Of a stretch of DNA of 64,000 nt, positions 61,733 to 64,000 are shown piece by piece. The translations under genes and the position numbers were made by a program. Below the pieces are notes generated by a model. It was not told the DNA's origin and did not search any database. It saw only the letters and a list, made by a program, of their open reading frames with translations. Positions within the stretch are counted from its first letter, which is position 1. Each line of letters begins with the position of its first letter. This DNA is from Sedimentibacter sp. SX930. Its GTDB lineage: Bacteria > Bacillota > Bacilli > Lactobacillales > Aerococcaceae. The stretch lies in assembly GCA_002155105.1 (NCBI GenBank), contig MUZD01000009.1, positions 62,001 through 126,000 on the forward strand. The letters run 5' to 3'.

Positions 61733-63436
61733 ATGGGTAATGTGCGTGAGTGGTGGCATGAATTGATTGTGTATCAAGTGTATCCGATGAGTTTTCAGGA
61801 TTCCAACGGGGACGGTGTCGGGGACATCCGCGGTGTCATTAACCGGTTGGACTATATTCAAAATTTGGGTGTCAACATGATTTGGTTGAATCCAATCTTC
61901 CAATCGCCGAAAGTCGATAATGGCTATGACATTTCCGATTTTCTGGAGATCGATCCGATTTTTGGGACGATGTCTGAAATTGAAGAGCTTATCCTGGAGG
62001 CGCACAAACGCGGCATCAAAGTCATCTTCGATTTTGTGATGAACCATACTTCGGACCAACATCCTTGGTTCCAGGAAGCATTGAAGGGGAAAGGCAATCC
62101 CTACCGCGATTATTACATCTGGGCGGACGGAAAAAACGGCGGGAAAGATTTGCCGAACAACTGGGAATCGTTTTTCACCGGCACCGTCTGGGAAAAGGAA
62201 CAAGCAGGTGATCAATATTATTTCCATCTGTTTGCGAAGGAAATGCCTGACCTGAATTGGGCCAATCCGGAAGTGCGGCGCGCGATGGTCGACATCGCCT
62301 TTTTCTGGCTCGACAAGGGAGTCGACGGATTCCGTTTGGATGCTTTCATCCATCTGCAAAAGGAAGAGGGTTTCCCGGATGTGGAAGGGCTGGATGAAGG
62401 GGAAATCGGTCTGGCCGAGAACTATTACGCCAATCTGCCAAAAATCAACGAGTACATGAAATTCTTCACATCGACTTTGCGGGAACGTTATCCGGACACC
62501 TTCATCGTCGGGGAGGCAGCCTCGGCCACCGTCGAGCTGGCGCGTTCCTATACGGATCCGGTTGTCGGAGGCTGCGATACGGTCATCACTTTCCGTTACT
62601 TCACGATGGATGACAAAGCGAAAGACCCGCGCCTTTCCCCAAATATGCAGAAGACGAAACTCCTCTACGGCGCCTTCAAGAAAAATCTGCAGGAGTGGCA
62701 GAAAGTCATGGCGGATGTCGGCGGTCCAACGCTTTATTGGAACAATCATGATATGGCCCGGGTCGTTTCCCGGATAGGGGACGACACTGCCTACCGCGAT
62801 AACAGCGCGAAAATGTTGGCAGCATTGATGTACCTCCAGAAGGGCATCCCCTTTATCCTGAACGGGGAAGAAATTGGGATGAAGAATCTTTTCCTCGATG
62901 ACATCAACGATTTCCATTCCCCGGAAGCGCAAACGTTTTATAAGAATGCGCTTGCTTTGGGATACAGCGAAGAAGCGGTTCTCTACAATCTGCGGGAAAG
63001 TTCCAAGGATGCCAGCCGGGGTGCGATGCAATGGGACCAGTCAGCTTTTGCTGGTTTTTCGACGGTTGCCCCATGGAGTGGTGTCAACGTCGAAGCGGCC
63101 TATAACGTAGCGGCGGAAGAAGCCGACTCCGAGAGTATCCTGCATTTTTACCGGAAAGTATTGGATCTGAAGAAGACGGATTTGTTCATTGACGGGGACT
63201 ATCGTCTCTGGGATACGCACGATGACTTCTTTGTCTACGAGCGCGTGATGGACAAGAAAGTCGGTTTGGTCATTTGTAATGTCACGGACCAACCGAGGGA
63301 ATTTGTGCTTCACCCATTAGAACAGCATGGTTACCGCCAGATTCTGTTGCAGAATGAAGGGAACAGAATGGAAGGGGAAACCTTGTACCTGGCGCCTTAC
63401 GGTGTGGCTGTTTTCCAGACCGATTACAATAGTTAA
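61733..63436 (+). CDS. malL: GH13 alpha-glucosidase / oligo-1,6-glucosidase
   Basis: A 567-residue cytoplasmic GH13 enzyme. WWHELIVYQVYPMSFQDSNG and GDGVGDIRGVI at the N-terminus mark the oligo-1,6-glucosidase/alpha-glucosidase subfamily. The nucleophile Asp is in DGFRLDAFI (about 199-207), the acid Glu in VGEAAS (about 261) and the third Asp in WNNHDMARV (about 337). It probably hydrolyses isomalto- or malto-oligosaccharides; exact specificity (MalL or DexB-like) is uncertain. An AGTGAGG site lies upstream of the ATG. It pairs with the next GH13 gene, 20 bases downstream. Confidence 0.9.
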   Translation: MGNVREWWHELIVYQVYPMSFQDSNGDGVGDIRGVINRLDYIQNLGVNMIWLNPIFQSPKVDNGYDISDFLEIDPIFGTMSEIEELILEAHKRGIKVIFDFVMNHTSDQHPWFQEALKGKGNPYRDYYIWADGKNGGKDLPNNWESFFTGTVWEKEQAGDQYYFHLFAKEMPDLNWANPEVRRAMVDIAFFWLDKGVDGFRLDAFIHLQKEEGFPDVEGLDEGEIGLAENYYANLPKINEYMKFFTSTLRERYPDTFIVGEAASATVELARSYTDPVVGGCDTVITFRYFTMDDKAKDPRLSPNMQKTKLLYGAFKKNLQEWQKVMADVGGPTLYWNNHDMARVVSRIGDDTAYRDNSAKMLAALMYLQKGIPFILNGEEIGMKNLFLDDINDFHSPEAQTFYKNALALGYSEEAVLYNLRESSKDASRGAMQWDQSAFAGFSTVAPWSGVNVEAAYNVAAEEADSESILHFYRKVLDLKKTDLFIDGDYRLWDTHDDFFVYERVMDKKVGLVICNVTDQPREFVLHPLEQHGYRQILLQNEGNRMEGETLYLAPYGVAVFQTDYNS

Positions 63437-63456
63437 ACTAGTCAAGGAGGATCTTT

Positions 63457-64000
63457 ATGGCAAAAGACACACGCTTGAACTTACGGAATGAAATCACCTA
63501 TTGCATATATGTGCGTAACCATACACCTGAAGGGACTTTTGCTGCCGTTATCCCTGATCTGCAACGGATCCGGGGGCTGGGCGCGGACATCATCTGGTTC
63601 ATGCCGATCCATCCCGTCGGCGAAACGAAGCGCAAAGGGGTGGAAGGCAGTCCCTACGCCATCAAAGACTACCGCGCTGTCAATCCTGCCTACGGAACGA
63701 TGGACGACTTCAAAGAACTGGCCGCCGCTATCCACGATTTGGGCATGAAGGTGATGATCGATGTTGTCTACAACCACACTTCACCGGATTCACGACTTGT
63801 CGAACAACATTCGGAGTGGTTTTACCGTAGACCGAACGGCGAAATGGGCAATAAAGTCGGCGAGTGGTACGACATCGTCGACTTGGATTACAGCCATTCG
63901 GATTTGTGGGATTATCAGATTGAGACGTTGAAACAGTGGGCTTCGATTGTGGACGGCTTCCGCTGCGATGTCGCGAGTCTCGTGCCCTTGGACTTTTGGG
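63457..64000 (+). CDS. GH13 alpha-amylase family enzyme, cut by window end
   Basis: The first 181 residues of a second GH13 enzyme. After ATG 63457, with AAGGAGG upstream, come RGLGADIIWFMPIHPVGE, GSPYAIKDYRAVNPAYG, VMIDVVYNHTSPDS and the nucleophile Asp in DGFRCDVASLVP. The PIHP and GSPY pattern fits alpha-amylase or amylopullulanase-like cytoplasmic enzymes. No signal peptide, so it should act inside the cell with the preceding glucosidase and pullulanase. The reading frame is open to the last base. Confidence 0.9.
   Translation, partial: MAKDTRLNLRNEITYCIYVRNHTPEGTFAAVIPDLQRIRGLGADIIWFMPIHPVGETKRKGVEGSPYAIKDYRAVNPAYGTMDDFKELAAAIHDLGMKVMIDVVYNHTSPDSRLVEQHSEWFYRRPNGEMGNKVGEWYDIVDLDYSHSDLWDYQIETLKQWASIVDGFRCDVASLVPLDFW

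Overview
The window looks like chromosomal DNA of a low-to-mid GC Gram-positive bacterium of the Lactobacillales. A Carnobacteriaceae member such as Trichococcus is my guess; no rRNA is present to test it. The basis is the gene content: a Wzx/Wzy exopolysaccharide (EPS) cluster with a CpsB/CpsD phosphoregulatory pair, three LytR-CpsA-Psr (LCP) ligases, GW-module autolysins, a lactose PTS operon with 6-phospho-beta-galactosidase, PerR, NtdP, and a MutY that has lost its iron-sulphur cysteines.

Layout. 1-28.3 kb is a cell-surface polysaccharide and wall region: the end of cpsD, cpsB, two LCP genes, two GT2 genes, a Wzx flippase and a GT32 enzyme on the + strand; then one very large gene on the - strand (2063 aa, seven tandem NodB deacetylase-like modules plus a beta-propeller); then LCP3, galE, a GW/G5/LysM glucosaminidase, galU, GT2, GT4, a Wzz-like co-polymerase, an EpsG-type polymerase and a GW amidase. 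galE and galU supply UDP-sugars, the transferases build the unit, Wzx and Wzy export and polymerise it, LCP proteins probably attach it to peptidoglycan, and the GW enzymes remodel the wall.

28.3-34 kb is a markedly AT-rich lac operon (lacF, lacE, lacG) facing a HAD phosphatase and a DeoR-type regulator; the same paired GAACAAAAA boxes precede lacF and the regulator gene. 34-43.6 kb holds a third GW autolysin, a ZinT-like lipoprotein behind a Zur-type box, an azoreductase, an acyltransferase, a GtrB/GtrA pair, an SDR and a YdcF-like protein. 44-46.2 kb is a two-gene AAA-ATPase/RloB cassette resembling the AbiL phage-defence system. 46.4-49.7 kb is a possible competence-type locus: a LysM amidase, DUF2922, DUF1659 and a small sigma factor on the - strand, divergent from a ComK-domain protein. 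49.8-64 kb is mostly housekeeping: YflT-like stress protein, recX-mutY, ntdP, an SGNH-like surface protein, pullulanase, HAD, an ArAE-type exporter, perR, proC and two GH13 glucosidases, the last cut by the window end.

The most unusual non-coding signal is a family of intergenic arrays, each usually three GC-rich hairpins at a 50-52 base period. Six blocks and one single unit share a CTCCGGCGAAG...CGCCGGAGC type hairpin; a seventh block after galE has the same architecture with a different sequence. The most unusual coding signal is the seven-module deacetylase-like protein, in which four modules have replaced the catalytic-base Asp but kept the metal-binding Asp.
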